NCBI RefSeq assembly: GCF_000425745.1
Contig: NZ_AUEA01000011.1
Coordinates: 124,001-188,000 of the forward strand
Source: Pseudomonas cremoricolorata DSM 17059 = NBRC 16634
GTDB taxonomy: Bacteria > Pseudomonadota > Gammaproteobacteria > Pseudomonadales > Pseudomonadaceae
Length of the DNA stretch: 64,000 nucleotides
Direction: 5' to 3'
Shown here: in pieces, positions 7,368 through 14,955 of the stretch
Position numbering within the stretch: the stretch's first letter is position 1
Layout: each line of letters opens with the position of its first letter
The notes under the pieces: generated by a model
Seen by the model: the letters and a program-made list of their open reading frames with translations, nothing else
Told to the model about the DNA's origin: nothing
Databases searched by the model: none
Translations under genes and position numbers: made by a program

Positions 7368-7876
7368 ATCCCCAGAATGCAGAAAGGCCCAACGGCTCCA
7401 CCCGTCAGGCCTTCCCACTCAATGCTTCACATCAGGTGCAAACTGATATGACTTACCACAACAGCAACACCGACATTATTGCCGAAGAAGCCGGCAAAAC
7501 GCAAGCAGTATCGGGTCCAATCATCGATTTTGATGAAGAGTTTGCCGGAACTTTGGCCGAGTGGTTCGGCGCCGTGCATGACGTGCCTGCTGGTGGCTTC
7601 TATGTGTATGGCCAGCACGTTTGCAAACAGCGCCAGCGCGCCCAGTTCGCACCTACCGCCCGCGCTCCGGAGGGATGGGATCGTTGGAGGCTTGCTGGCC
7701 CTGACGGTGTCGCTCGGGCTGGGGACCGCAAGGCTCCGAGCCTGATTTATTCGGCCGATGGCGATGCCTTCCTGTTCGTCCGTCGCGACAACCTGAAGCC
7801 GAAGAAGCTGTCGTTCGAGCAGTTCGTCGCCCTGCTGGCCAAGCACCGCCAGGGCCTGGCTAAGGTGGCAGCATGA
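7355..7876 (+). CDS. Hypothetical protein upstream of primase
   Basis: From the ATG at 7355 this is 173 residues; a second ATG at 7448, preceded by AGGTG, gives 142 and may be the true start because the first 31 residues look unlike a folded domain. The stop overlaps the primase start by four bases (ATGA), so it is part of the replication operon. The stretch AGGFYVYGQHVCKQRQRAQF and a C-terminal LSFEQFVALLAKHRQGLAK helix are visible. I do not recognise a family; a primase accessory role is inference from position. Confidence 0.6.
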   Translation: MRKVNPQNAERPNGSTRQAFPLNASHQVQTDMTYHNSNTDIIAEEAGKTQAVSGPIIDFDEEFAGTLAEWFGAVHDVPAGGFYVYGQHVCKQRQRAQFAPTARAPEGWDRWRLAGPDGVARAGDRKAPSLIYSADGDAFLFVRRDNLKPKKLSFEQFVALLAKHRQGLAKVAA

Positions 7877-10239
7877 ACACCGCACTGCATGAGCAGGCCG
7901 CGATCGACGCGCTGATCAGCGCCATGCTGGCCGAAGGCATCGAGACCGACGACCACCTGAAATTCGACGGCACCCTCGAGCGCTTCCACGTGCTTGGCGA
8001 CCGCAAGGGCAGCCGCAACGGGTGGGTCTGCGCCCACATCGACGCCACGCCGGCCGCCTCCTTCGGGTGCAACAAACGACACGGGCCGCACAAGATCAGC
8101 TGGAAGGCCGATCGTGCGATGGCGCCGATGACCGCGGACGAGCGCCGCGCCTTGCGTGAGCGCATCGAGGCGAAGCGTGCTGAGAAGGCTGAGGAGGAGC
8201 GCAAGCGCCACTCCGCCGCAGCCGTGCGTGCCAACCAGATCTGGGATGCTGCCAAGCCCGCGTCGGATGACCACCCATACCTGGTCAAGAAGGGCGTCAA
8301 GGCTCATGGCCTGCGCGTGGGCCCGTGGGAGTTCGTCAATGAGGAGACTGGCGAGGTCTTCACCCTGACCGACAACGCCCTGCTGGTGCCGATCTGCGAC
8401 AGGAAGCGCGCTGTCCAGTCACTGCAGGCCATCCTGCCAGGCAAGATCCTGGGCAAGGGCGATGGGGCCAGGGACAAAGACTATTTGAAGGGTGGCGCCA
8501 AGGCCGGCCTGTTCCACGCTATCGGCCGGCCCAAGATGGTCGACGATCGCCCGGTGTTCATCATCGTTGAGGGGTACGCCACCGGCGCCTCCATCCACGA
8601 GGCCACCGGCCACTTGGTGCTGGTCACTTTCGACAGCTCGAACCTGCTGCCCGTGGCAGACGCGATCCGCGATGCGAAGCCCGATGCCATCATCGTCATG
8701 GGGGCTGACAACGACCAGTGGACCGAGTCGCCGATGCCAAACCCGGGCAAGTACTTCGCCGAACGCGCCGCCCTGTCGGCCAATGGCGTGGTCGCTCTCC
8801 CGCAGTTCGCTGACCTGACCAAGAAGCCGACCGACTTCAACGACCTGGCCCTGAACGAAGGGCCCGAGGCCGTGGCGACTGTAATCGAGCGGGCCATTGC
8901 CAAGGGGGCTGCCAAGATGGCGGCTGCCCAGGCCCAGCCCAAGGATGAGGTGCCCCCTGCGGTCGAGGAGCTGCCGGACGGCTCCCCGTGGCCGCAGCCC
9001 GCCCAGGATAGCGCTGACGACGACTACGATCCGCCAGCGCCAACCGCGAGCCTGGACGGCCAGACCGTGCTGCAGGACCACGATTTCCCGGACCTGTCCA
9101 AGAAGCTGCGCCCGCTCAACACCATCAGCAACCTGGCGACGCTGATGAACCACTACCGGATCTCGGCCCGCTACAACCTGATCGCCAAGGAGGTCGAGCT
9201 GTCGGTGCCTGGCCTGTGGGGCACTAGCGACAACGCCCAGAACGTGCGCTTGGCTCACCTCAACAGCCTAGCGGCCCGGTGCGGTCTGCCGCGCGAGAAC
9301 CTGACCGAGTACGTCAAGGCGATCGCCGACGCGAATGCCTACAACCCGGTGCTGGAGTGGATCGAGTCGAAGCCGTGGGACGGCGTGAGCCGCATCCAGA
9401 CGCTGGCCGACACCCTAGTATGCACGAACCCGGAGTTTCGCACTGTGCTGCTGCGCCGTTGGCTCATTTCCTGCGCCGCCGCGCTAGAGCACAAGGGCTT
9501 CTGGAACAAGGGCGTGCTGACCCTCCACGGCGCCCAGGACTTGGGCAAGACCTCGTGGTTCCGGCGCCTGATCCCGGCCGAGCTGAGTGCCTTTCGCGAG
9601 GGCGTCAGCCTGGACGCGAACAATAAGGACAGCGTCATGACGGCCGTCAGCCACTGGATCGTCGAGCTGGGCGAGCTGGAGAGCACCCTGCGCCGCGACA
9701 TGGAGAGCCTGAAGGCCTTCGTCTCGCAGACTGTCGATCGCCTGCGGCGGCCCTACGACCGGGTCGACAGCGAGTACCCGCGCCGCACCGTGTTCTGCGC
9801 GAGCGTGAACAGCGAGAAGTTCCTGAAGGACGACACCGGGAACGGCCGCTTCTGGGTCATCGCGGTCGAGGCCGTGAAGCACGACCACGACATCGACATG
9901 CAGCAGCTGTGGGCCGAGGTCCTGACCCTGTACCGCGGTGGCGAGCAGTGGCACCTGGCGCCGGATGAGAAGGCCAAGCTGAACGCCTGCAACGAGAAGT
10001 TCCGCCAGGTGAGCCCGATCGAGGAACTGCTGACCACCAACTACGACCTGTCGGCGCCGGCCGCACGCTGGATCACCGCCACGCAGCTGCTGCTGGAGAT
10101 GGGCTACGACAAGCCGAACCGCGGCCAGACGACCGAGACCGGGCAGATGCTGCATAGCATGGGCGTCACCAAGCGGACGCTGCATGGACGTACAGTCTAC
10201 CGCATCCCGGAGAAGCTGCTGGGCAACGGACGCCACTGA
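7873..10239 (+). CDS. Replication protein: TOPRIM primase plus VapE-type helicase
   Basis: This 788-residue protein combines an N-terminal primase half and a C-terminal virulence-associated-protein-E-like ATPase. TOPRIM acidic residues are visible as Glu233 (IIVEGYATG) and Asp279/Asp281 (GADND). The ATPase Walker A is GAQDLGKT (553-560), followed by WIVELGELEST and FCASVNSEKFLKDDTGNGRFW, typical of the VirE/D5-like family. Such proteins initiate element DNA replication in P4-like and PICI satellites. The start overlaps the preceding stop (ATGA). A strong terminator follows. An origin would be expected nearby; the 700-bp gap downstream is a candidate. Confidence 0.88.
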   Translation: MNTALHEQAAIDALISAMLAEGIETDDHLKFDGTLERFHVLGDRKGSRNGWVCAHIDATPAASFGCNKRHGPHKISWKADRAMAPMTADERRALRERIEAKRAEKAEEERKRHSAAAVRANQIWDAAKPASDDHPYLVKKGVKAHGLRVGPWEFVNEETGEVFTLTDNALLVPICDRKRAVQSLQAILPGKILGKGDGARDKDYLKGGAKAGLFHAIGRPKMVDDRPVFIIVEGYATGASIHEATGHLVLVTFDSSNLLPVADAIRDAKPDAIIVMGADNDQWTESPMPNPGKYFAERAALSANGVVALPQFADLTKKPTDFNDLALNEGPEAVATVIERAIAKGAAKMAAAQAQPKDEVPPAVEELPDGSPWPQPAQDSADDDYDPPAPTASLDGQTVLQDHDFPDLSKKLRPLNTISNLATLMNHYRISARYNLIAKEVELSVPGLWGTSDNAQNVRLAHLNSLAARCGLPRENLTEYVKAIADANAYNPVLEWIESKPWDGVSRIQTLADTLVCTNPEFRTVLLRRWLISCAAALEHKGFWNKGVLTLHGAQDLGKTSWFRRLIPAELSAFREGVSLDANNKDSVMTAVSHWIVELGELESTLRRDMESLKAFVSQTVDRLRRPYDRVDSEYPRRTVFCASVNSEKFLKDDTGNGRFWVIAVEAVKHDHDIDMQQLWAEVLTLYRGGEQWHLAPDEKAKLNACNEKFRQVSPIEELLTTNYDLSAPAARWITATQLLLEMGYDKPNRGQTTETGQMLHSMGVTKRTLHGRTVYRIPEKLLGNGRH

Positions 10240-10273
10240 CGCCCAAGCGAACTGTCATCCTCGCCTTTGAGAG

Positions 10274-10298
10274 ACCCGCCCCGAGCGGGTTTCTTTTT
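10274..10298 (+). terminator. Rho-independent terminator of the replication operon
   Basis: A 6-bp GC stem, ACCCGC (10274-10279) with GCGGGT (10285-10290), is followed by TTCTTTTT. It lies 34 bases after the primase stop. Confidence 0.8.
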
Positions 10299-10299
10299 G

Positions 10300-10946
10300 C
10301 CTGCCGAAAGGGTGGCCCAGGGTGGCGAACAAGCATACCTCTCAAAGGTCAACCCACCCCGGAAAGCCCAATGATTACCGGCGATTTTGAGAGGAGGAGG
10401 ACGTGGGTGGACCAATACCTTTTATGACAAGGGAGTTATAGGAAATAGGGAGTGCAGGGCAGACGATGCGTATAGGTCATAGGTAGCCCGCCTAATGGGA
10501 TTTCGGGCCACAGGTCAACCTTTTGTGCCTTAAATTTGATTATTGGCTCAGTGCCTACCGAAGCAAATCTGTGGGTGGATCAGGGAAGATAGGAGCCACC
10601 TTGGCCCCACCTGATCGAAATTCAATCAAATGCCCGGTCTGTCTAGGCTCATTGGGCCTGATGCTCGTACGGGCAGGCAGAAGCGGAAAACCGCGCAAAT
10701 TTTACCCATCCGAAGCCTCACGCCCGCGTGCGTGTGATTGCGTGCGCGCGCGAGGGAATGGCCGATCGCGCTGCAGGCGCCTTCTGCTGCTGGTGGGCGT
10801 GACGGCACAATCACGGCCAATCCGAACCGATCGAGATCACCAGAGTGGCCACGCACGAGCAATCAGTCACGGCATGCAGATGCTGGACACAGAGCGCGAA
10901 AAATGACGCTAATATTCAGGGCGCCAAACACTAGGGAGGTGGCGTT
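10300..10946. other. Long non-coding gap, candidate replication origin region
   Basis: I see no supported gene on either strand. CTCTCAAAGG (10340-10349) is an inverted match to CCTTTGAGAG (10264-10273), with a partial third copy near 10384. Short GGTGG repeats (10311 and 10321) and AGGTCAACC repeats (10347 and 10512) are also present. Its position behind the replication gene and its repeat content would suit an origin, but nothing proves it. Confidence 0.35.
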
Positions 10947-11429
10947 ATGCTGGTATTAGGGATGTTCAGATCAGGAACAGCAGGAATTGGGAGTGGCGTA
11001 AATAACCAGGTATGGGCAGCGAGTCGCCTTATGAAAAAAGTGATGGCGTCGGCAGCTCTGGTTATGTGCAGCGGTAACTCATTTTCCGCAGTTGTCGCCG
11101 AGAAGATCGTAATACAAGATGGCTACACCATCCGCCTTCAATTGCTCGACGAAGAAGTGGCCGGCCCAATTGAGAAGTTCATAAAGTGCCAGTTTGGAGT
11201 CAACCTTGCTCGACTTAGCTCCGAAGTGGTCGGTGCTCCCCAGACGAACGAGTTGCAGGCCCTAGGATGTTGGGTTGTGAACCGAGATGGGTTCATTGAG
11301 TTTAGCGCGACTGATCACCACACCGGCCATCCAATCTACCTCAAAACATCAGTTGATCAGTACACCACTGCCCCTGCTTTTACGTCTTGGGGCGACTATA
11401 TGGCTTCACACACGCTGGATGCGCGGTAG
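10947..11429 (+). CDS. Hypothetical exported protein
   Basis: Two starts compete. ATG 10947 has an excellent AGGGAGGT but gives a 160-residue protein with a 28-residue N-terminal extension. ATG 11031 has a weak site but gives 132 residues that begin with a clean signal peptide, MKKVMASAALVMCSGNSFSA. The mature part (EKIVIQDGYTIRLQLLDEE) contains two further cysteines and many short strands. I do not recognise the family. It is followed by the recombinase gene, and its base composition is more AT-rich than the replication genes. Periplasmic or secreted location is inferred if 11031 is used. Confidence 0.55.
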   Translation: MLVLGMFRSGTAGIGSGVNNQVWAASRLMKKVMASAALVMCSGNSFSAVVAEKIVIQDGYTIRLQLLDEEVAGPIEKFIKCQFGVNLARLSSEVVGAPQTNELQALGCWVVNRDGFIEFSATDHHTGHPIYLKTSVDQYTTAPAFTSWGDYMASHTLDAR

Positions 11430-11452
11430 CCACGGCTAGCTCTCTCTCCCTA

Positions 11453-11549
11453 GCTCAAAAGGTACACCCTGCGACCCATGCACCAAGCCGCTGGGCGAGG
11501 CTGGCTCAAAGGTGTTGCTCAAATATGAGCTATGTCTTAACATTTGAGC
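11453..11549. promoter_or_regulatory. Cluster of GCTCAAA repeats before the serine recombinase gene
   Basis: GCTCAAA occurs at 11453, 11504 and 11517, and its inverse TTTGAGC at 11543-11549. The last pair forms an 8-bp inverted repeat (GCTCAAAT, then ATTTGAGC) with a 17-bp spacer. Multi-subsite arrangements of this kind upstream of a resolvase/invertase gene often serve as its recombination and autoregulation site. Function is inference. Confidence 0.45.
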
Positions 11550-11579
11550 CATACATTATGATCCAGTACGGGGTGCTGT

Positions 11580-12143
11580 ATGGCAGTCATTGGGTACATC
11601 AGGGTCAGCACGGGCGATCAGAGTGTCGAGGCGCAGCGTCACAGCATCGAGCAGCTGCATAAGGTCGAGAGCTGGTACGCGGACGAGGCCGTGTCGGGCC
11701 TGGTGCGAGCTGCTGACCGCCCAGGCTTCGCCGCCCTACTCAAATACGTTCGCAATGGCGACACCCTGATCGTCGGCGCCGTGGATCGCCTGGGGCGCGA
11801 CACGCTGGACGTGCTGTTCACCGTTGACGCCCTGCAGGCGAAGGGCGTGGCTATCATCAGCCTTCGCGAGGGCTTCGATCTCTCCACGCCGATCGGCAAG
11901 GCCATGCTGACCATGCTGGCGGCTGTGGCCGAGCTGGAGCGTTCCAGCATCAAGGCCCGCCAAATGGCTGGCATCCAGCGGGCGAAGGCTGAAGGGAAGG
12001 CCCTGGGCCGGGAGAAGACCATCAATGATGATCAGGTGGCCACCTGGCGGAAGGACAATGGCGCCAGCATCGCTGCTACCGCCGCTCAATTTGGCATATC
12101 GGCAGCGAGCGTGAAGCGCGCTTGTCGGCCTGTGGTGCAGTAA
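11580..12143 (+). CDS. Serine recombinase (resolvase/invertase family)
   Basis: This 187-residue protein has the standard small serine recombinase layout. IGYIRVST places the nucleophile at Ser10 with Arg8, and AVDRLGRDTLDVLF supplies the conserved Arg-containing DRLGR motif. A long E-helix region (MLTMLAAVAELERSSIKARQ) leads to a C-terminal Hin-type helix-turn-helix (ATAAQFGISAASVKRACR). It should cut and rejoin DNA at short inverted or direct sites. No invertible segment is evident, so resolution of element multimers or self-regulated inversion are both possible. Confidence 0.88.
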   Translation: MAVIGYIRVSTGDQSVEAQRHSIEQLHKVESWYADEAVSGLVRAADRPGFAALLKYVRNGDTLIVGAVDRLGRDTLDVLFTVDALQAKGVAIISLREGFDLSTPIGKAMLTMLAAVAELERSSIKARQMAGIQRAKAEGKALGREKTINDDQVATWRKDNGASIAATAAQFGISAASVKRACRPVVQ

Positions 12144-12146
12144 CGG

Positions 12147-12180
12147 GGCGCCCGCTCATCGTGGTTGAGGAGCGGGCGCC
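12147..12180. terminator. Hairpin between convergent recombinase and EndA-like genes
   Basis: A perfect 11-bp stem (GGCGCCCGCTC with GAGCGGGCGCC, 12-base loop) begins just after the recombinase stop. There is no U-tract on either side, so it may be a weak bidirectional terminator. Confidence 0.45.
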
Positions 12181-12211
12181 TACCCCGGGCGGAATAGCGC
12201 GGCCGCCCTTC

Positions 12212-12682
12212 CTACTCTGGAGCGCAGTTCTCGATCGCTTTGACCTTCACCGGCCCCACAAGCGGGTTGCCGTGACCCTGGGCGCAAGCCGTCGCGCGAT
12301 TGCGGGCTCGCTCCCAGCTCTGCACCGGATACCGCTCACTCCAGGCCGCGTATCGCTGGCGATCCTGTTCGGTCATGGGCAGCCGGTAGCGATCGGCCAT
12401 GTAGAGGGCGACCCGGGCAATGGCGCCGCGCACCTCGGGCTGCTCGACAGCCTCGCCGGGCTCGATGCGAAAGACTGGGACCACGTTGACGAGGTCCTGT
12501 CGGGCCTCCGGGGCTGTCTCGTCGGGGAGATCGATCACGCGCACCTCCGCGATGCGGCCGACCATGCGTTCGGGCAGGGCATCCGCTGCGTACAGGTGCC
12601 CCGTGAGCAGTTCGGCCTCGCCAGCATTGGCGACGGTAGTGATCAGTGTGAGCGCCGCGATGGCGCAGATACGGTGGAGCAT
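12212..12682 (-). CDS. Exported protein resembling the C-terminal part of endonuclease I
   Basis: This 156-residue protein has a signal peptide (MLHRICAIAALTLITTVANA). Its residues from about 95 to 140 (RGAIARVALYMADRYRL, then AWSERYPVQSWERARNR, then GHGNPLVG) match the C-terminal region of periplasmic endonuclease I (EndA) as I know it. The EndA catalytic segment with the His-Trp-Glu-His-Val-Val-Pro motif is absent, and the protein is about 80 residues shorter than EndA. It may be a degenerate EndA or a protein that reuses the fold for something else. It points against the recombinase gene. Confidence 0.6.
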   Translation of the reverse strand: MLHRICAIAALTLITTVANAGEAELLTGHLYAADALPERMVGRIAEVRVIDLPDETAPEARQDLVNVVPVFRIEPGEAVEQPEVRGAIARVALYMADRYRLPMTEQDRQRYAAWSERYPVQSWERARNRATACAQGHGNPLVGPVKVKAIENCAPE

Positions 12683-12761
12683 GATGGAGCACTCTTGGCT
12701 GGTGAAGCCGCCATCTTGCTGTCACTCGGCCTCAGGCCGCTGCCATCCGTCTCAGCCTGAA

Positions 12762-13172
12762 TTACAGGCCACTCTCCAGCCGCCTCGCGACCAACCCCAG
12801 CGCGCCTGACTGGACGGCCATCAGCACCACGCTTCCCCACCCGTGATTGTGCCTCTCGCACCGGTATAGCGCGTGCACGTAGCGGCGCAGCTCGCGACCC
12901 GGTAGCGCCGCCAACTGCACCTCGGGCCTGGCATTGATCGTCTCCAGATCGATACCGTCCTGGGACAACTCGCCGTGCACGAAGCCATCGGCGTAGGCCT
13001 CTCGCAGCAGGTCCTCGTACTCAGCCATGCCGTACACCTGGTCGGCGTTGGCGATGCTGTCAGTGCCCCATCGTGCCCTGCCCACGGCCGCCTCCAGCCT
13101 ACGGATCCCTGCCGCGAACGACCGCTGCAGCTCCCTGCTCGGCAATGCCGGTAACCCCTCCGTTTCGCACAT
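12762..13172 (-). CDS. Hypothetical protein (136 aa), possibly DUF6508-like
   Basis: The start at 13172 (MCETEGLPALPSRELQRS) is chosen because AGGAGG lies six bases before it; a start at 13202 is possible but has no such site. The phrase LPALPSRELQR near the N-terminus recurs as LAALPGRELRR near residue 90, hinting at an internal duplication. The C-terminal LYRCERHNHGWGSVVLMAVQSG weakly reminds me of DUF6508 proteins. No enzymatic motif is visible. The gene is divergent from the coiled-coil/hub operon, so it could regulate it. Confidence 0.6.
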   Translation of the reverse strand: MCETEGLPALPSRELQRSFAAGIRRLEAAVGRARWGTDSIANADQVYGMAEYEDLLREAYADGFVHGELSQDGIDLETINARPEVQLAALPGRELRRYVHALYRCERHNHGWGSVVLMAVQSGALGLVARRLESGL

Positions 13173-13300
13173 CTTCTGCCTCCTGATCAGTCGTGACGCC
13201 ATGATTCAGTAACAGGCAGATAACAGACGGACATCTGGTGAAAGGGCGTCTTTATCAGGCCTTTATGAGTCCAAATCGATAGTAAAACGAGGTCTTATTC

Positions 13301-14110
13301 ATGTCGACGATCGAACAACTCATCCAGCGCATCGACGCTGCGAAAACCGAACTCGATCTGGCGCTGTCGGATGGCGAAAACACCGCCCCGATCCGTGCCC
13401 AGATCACAACCCTGGAGGGTGAGCTGGCCACTGCACGCGCCGCTTCCCGCCGTGCCGCCGAGGATGCTGCTGCCGGAGATACCGCCGCCGTGCAGGCCGC
13501 CACAGAAACCCTGGCGGCCGAGCAGCAGGGCGCGCTCGAAGCCGCAACCGCCCTCCCTGAGCTGGCGGATATGCCTGACGAGGAGCCGCTGTCGCCGATC
13601 GAGCTGTCCCCTGCTGTCGCTGCGGCCGTGCGCGATGTCGCCGTCGCACGCATTGCCCTGGAGAAGCGCCTGCCCATCCTTCAGCGTCAGCAGCAGGCCC
13701 TGGCCAAGCTGCAAGGGCGCATCGCCGAGGAGCAGGCAAAGATCCAGGCCATCAAGGATCGCCGAGCCGCTGGTGATCGCCGCGATGACGACGCTGGAGC
13801 CATCACGCTGCTCAGCGACGACGTAGCGGGCCTGGAGCGACTCCTGGCGGGTGCAATGGCCAAGGTACGGGAAGCCGAGCCAGTTGCCGAGCGTCATGCC
13901 TTGCAGGCAGCCGAGCAGCGGCTGGAGCATACCCGCGGGAAGGTGCTGCTGGACATCGCCAACGAGCGCATCCGCTTGGCGGAGCAGATCTTCATGCGCG
14001 CCTACGCCGCCCAGCGCGGGGCCGAGCGCGCTCTTGGCCTGCATCTCTCGAACCCGAGCGGCACGTATCGCGCAACCAAAGAGTTCCGCGACACTGTCTA
14101 CCGCCACTGA
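13301..14110 (+). CDS. Coiled-coil protein (269 aa), first gene of the hub operon
   Basis: The protein is Ala-, Glu- and Gln-rich and mostly predicted coiled coil. One heptad-rich stretch covers residues about 1-90, a Pro/acidic hinge (LADMPDEEPLSPIELSP) follows, and a second coiled coil runs from about 115 to 235. The C-terminus (HLSNPSGTYRATKEFRDTVYRH) looks globular. It has no signal or membrane segment. It opens a four-gene plus-strand operon that ends with a phage hub-like protein, so a structural or assembly role is possible. Family not recognised. Confidence 0.65.
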   Translation: MSTIEQLIQRIDAAKTELDLALSDGENTAPIRAQITTLEGELATARAASRRAAEDAAAGDTAAVQAATETLAAEQQGALEAATALPELADMPDEEPLSPIELSPAVAAAVRDVAVARIALEKRLPILQRQQQALAKLQGRIAEEQAKIQAIKDRRAAGDRRDDDAGAITLLSDDVAGLERLLAGAMAKVREAEPVAERHALQAAEQRLEHTRGKVLLDIANERIRLAEQIFMRAYAAQRGAERALGLHLSNPSGTYRATKEFRDTVYRH

Positions 14111-14120
14111 GGGGTTGGTC

Positions 14121-14378
14121 ATGACCAATACAGCGCAGGACACACGCTTCAAGCCTGGAGCCAGCGGTAACCCGAGAGGGCGCCCGACCCGGGCTGCCTC
14201 GCGACACAAGGCCGAAGCCCTGATCGAGGAGCGCATGCCCGGGCTTATAGCTCACGCAATCGATCGGGCTGAGCATGACGACCAAGTCCTGGCGGGCCTC
14301 TGTCAGCTGCTCGCCCAGCGGCTCCGCGCACAGAACCTGATTGCCGAGCGGCGCCTGCTCGACGGCACCACCCATTGA
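14121..14378 (+). CDS. DUF5681-like small protein
   Basis: This 85-residue protein starts at ATG 14121, ten bases after the coiled-coil gene. It carries the RFKPGASGNPRGRP motif that defines DUF5681, a basic N-terminal element common in phage proteins often encoded beside the large terminase and sometimes called small terminase. The rest is helical (HKAEALIEERMPGLIAHAID, then LLAQRLRAQNLIAERR). No large terminase is present here, so if it acts in DNA recognition for packaging it would have to work with a helper phage enzyme. That role is inference. Confidence 0.65.
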   Translation: MTNTAQDTRFKPGASGNPRGRPTRAASRHKAEALIEERMPGLIAHAIDRAEHDDQVLAGLCQLLAQRLRAQNLIAERRLLDGTTH

Positions 14379-14421
14379 TCACTGATATGGCCGCTGCCTG
14401 GCTGCGGCCCGAGGACCCAAC

Positions 14422-14955
14422 ATGGGACGCTTCGATCAACTCCTGAACACCATCGGCATCCAGCCGAAAAAGTCCGCCATCCTGGCCAAGGCCCAGGGCG
14501 ATGAGACCCTGCCGCAGCTACGCGCCCGCCTGGCGAAGAAGGGCAAGCCCCGCACGGTCATCGTCCTGGCAAAGGCTAAGCCGGCGGAGAAGCCTGCAAA
14601 GCCACTGCCCAAGGATATGGCGGAGCTGCGCCGTGAGCTGGATGAGGCCGTCATCGCCGGCAAGATCAGCGGCACCGACGCACGGGACATCTGCCACCAG
14701 CTGGCGGCCGGCACCCCGCTGCCAGACGACCTGGCGATCCAGCTCGCTGCCGTGCTGGGGATCGAGACCAAGCCGAACAGCTTCAACCAGAAGCGCAACC
14801 CGCAGATGAAGGCCGACCTGCAGGCCCAGCTCGCCCGGGCGGTGCAGGAGAAGAAGGTCACTGCTGCCGAGGCTGCGAAGGCGGAACACCTGCTCAACAA
14901 CGGTCTGGATCTTCCCGACCATCTTAAGGTCCTGCTCGGGAAGTACACGCAATGA
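14422..14955 (+). CDS. Hypothetical protein with an internal repeat (177 aa)
   Basis: The protein is basic at the N-terminus (FDQLLNTIGIQPKKSAILAK) and then contains two related helical modules of about 45 residues. One is LRRELDEAVIAGKISGTDA leading to LAAGTPLPDDLAIQLAAVLG; the other is LQAQLARAVQEKKVTAAEA leading to LLNNGLDLPDHLKVLLGKY. GAGGA precedes the ATG. Its stop overlaps the hub-like gene start (ATGA), so the two are translationally coupled and may act together. Family not recognised. Confidence 0.65.
   Translation: MGRFDQLLNTIGIQPKKSAILAKAQGDETLPQLRARLAKKGKPRTVIVLAKAKPAEKPAKPLPKDMAELRRELDEAVIAGKISGTDARDICHQLAAGTPLPDDLAIQLAAVLGIETKPNSFNQKRNPQMKADLQAQLARAVQEKKVTAAEAAKAEHLLNNGLDLPDHLKVLLGKYTQ

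Noticed and set aside
10523..10959. Two plus-strand frames of 127 and 73 codons
   Set aside because: Arg/Cys/His-rich translations with no ribosome binding site or domain; treated as non-coding.
12122..12760. 212-codon plus-strand frame
   Set aside because: The opposite strand encodes a signal peptide plus EndA-like motifs and is the better candidate.
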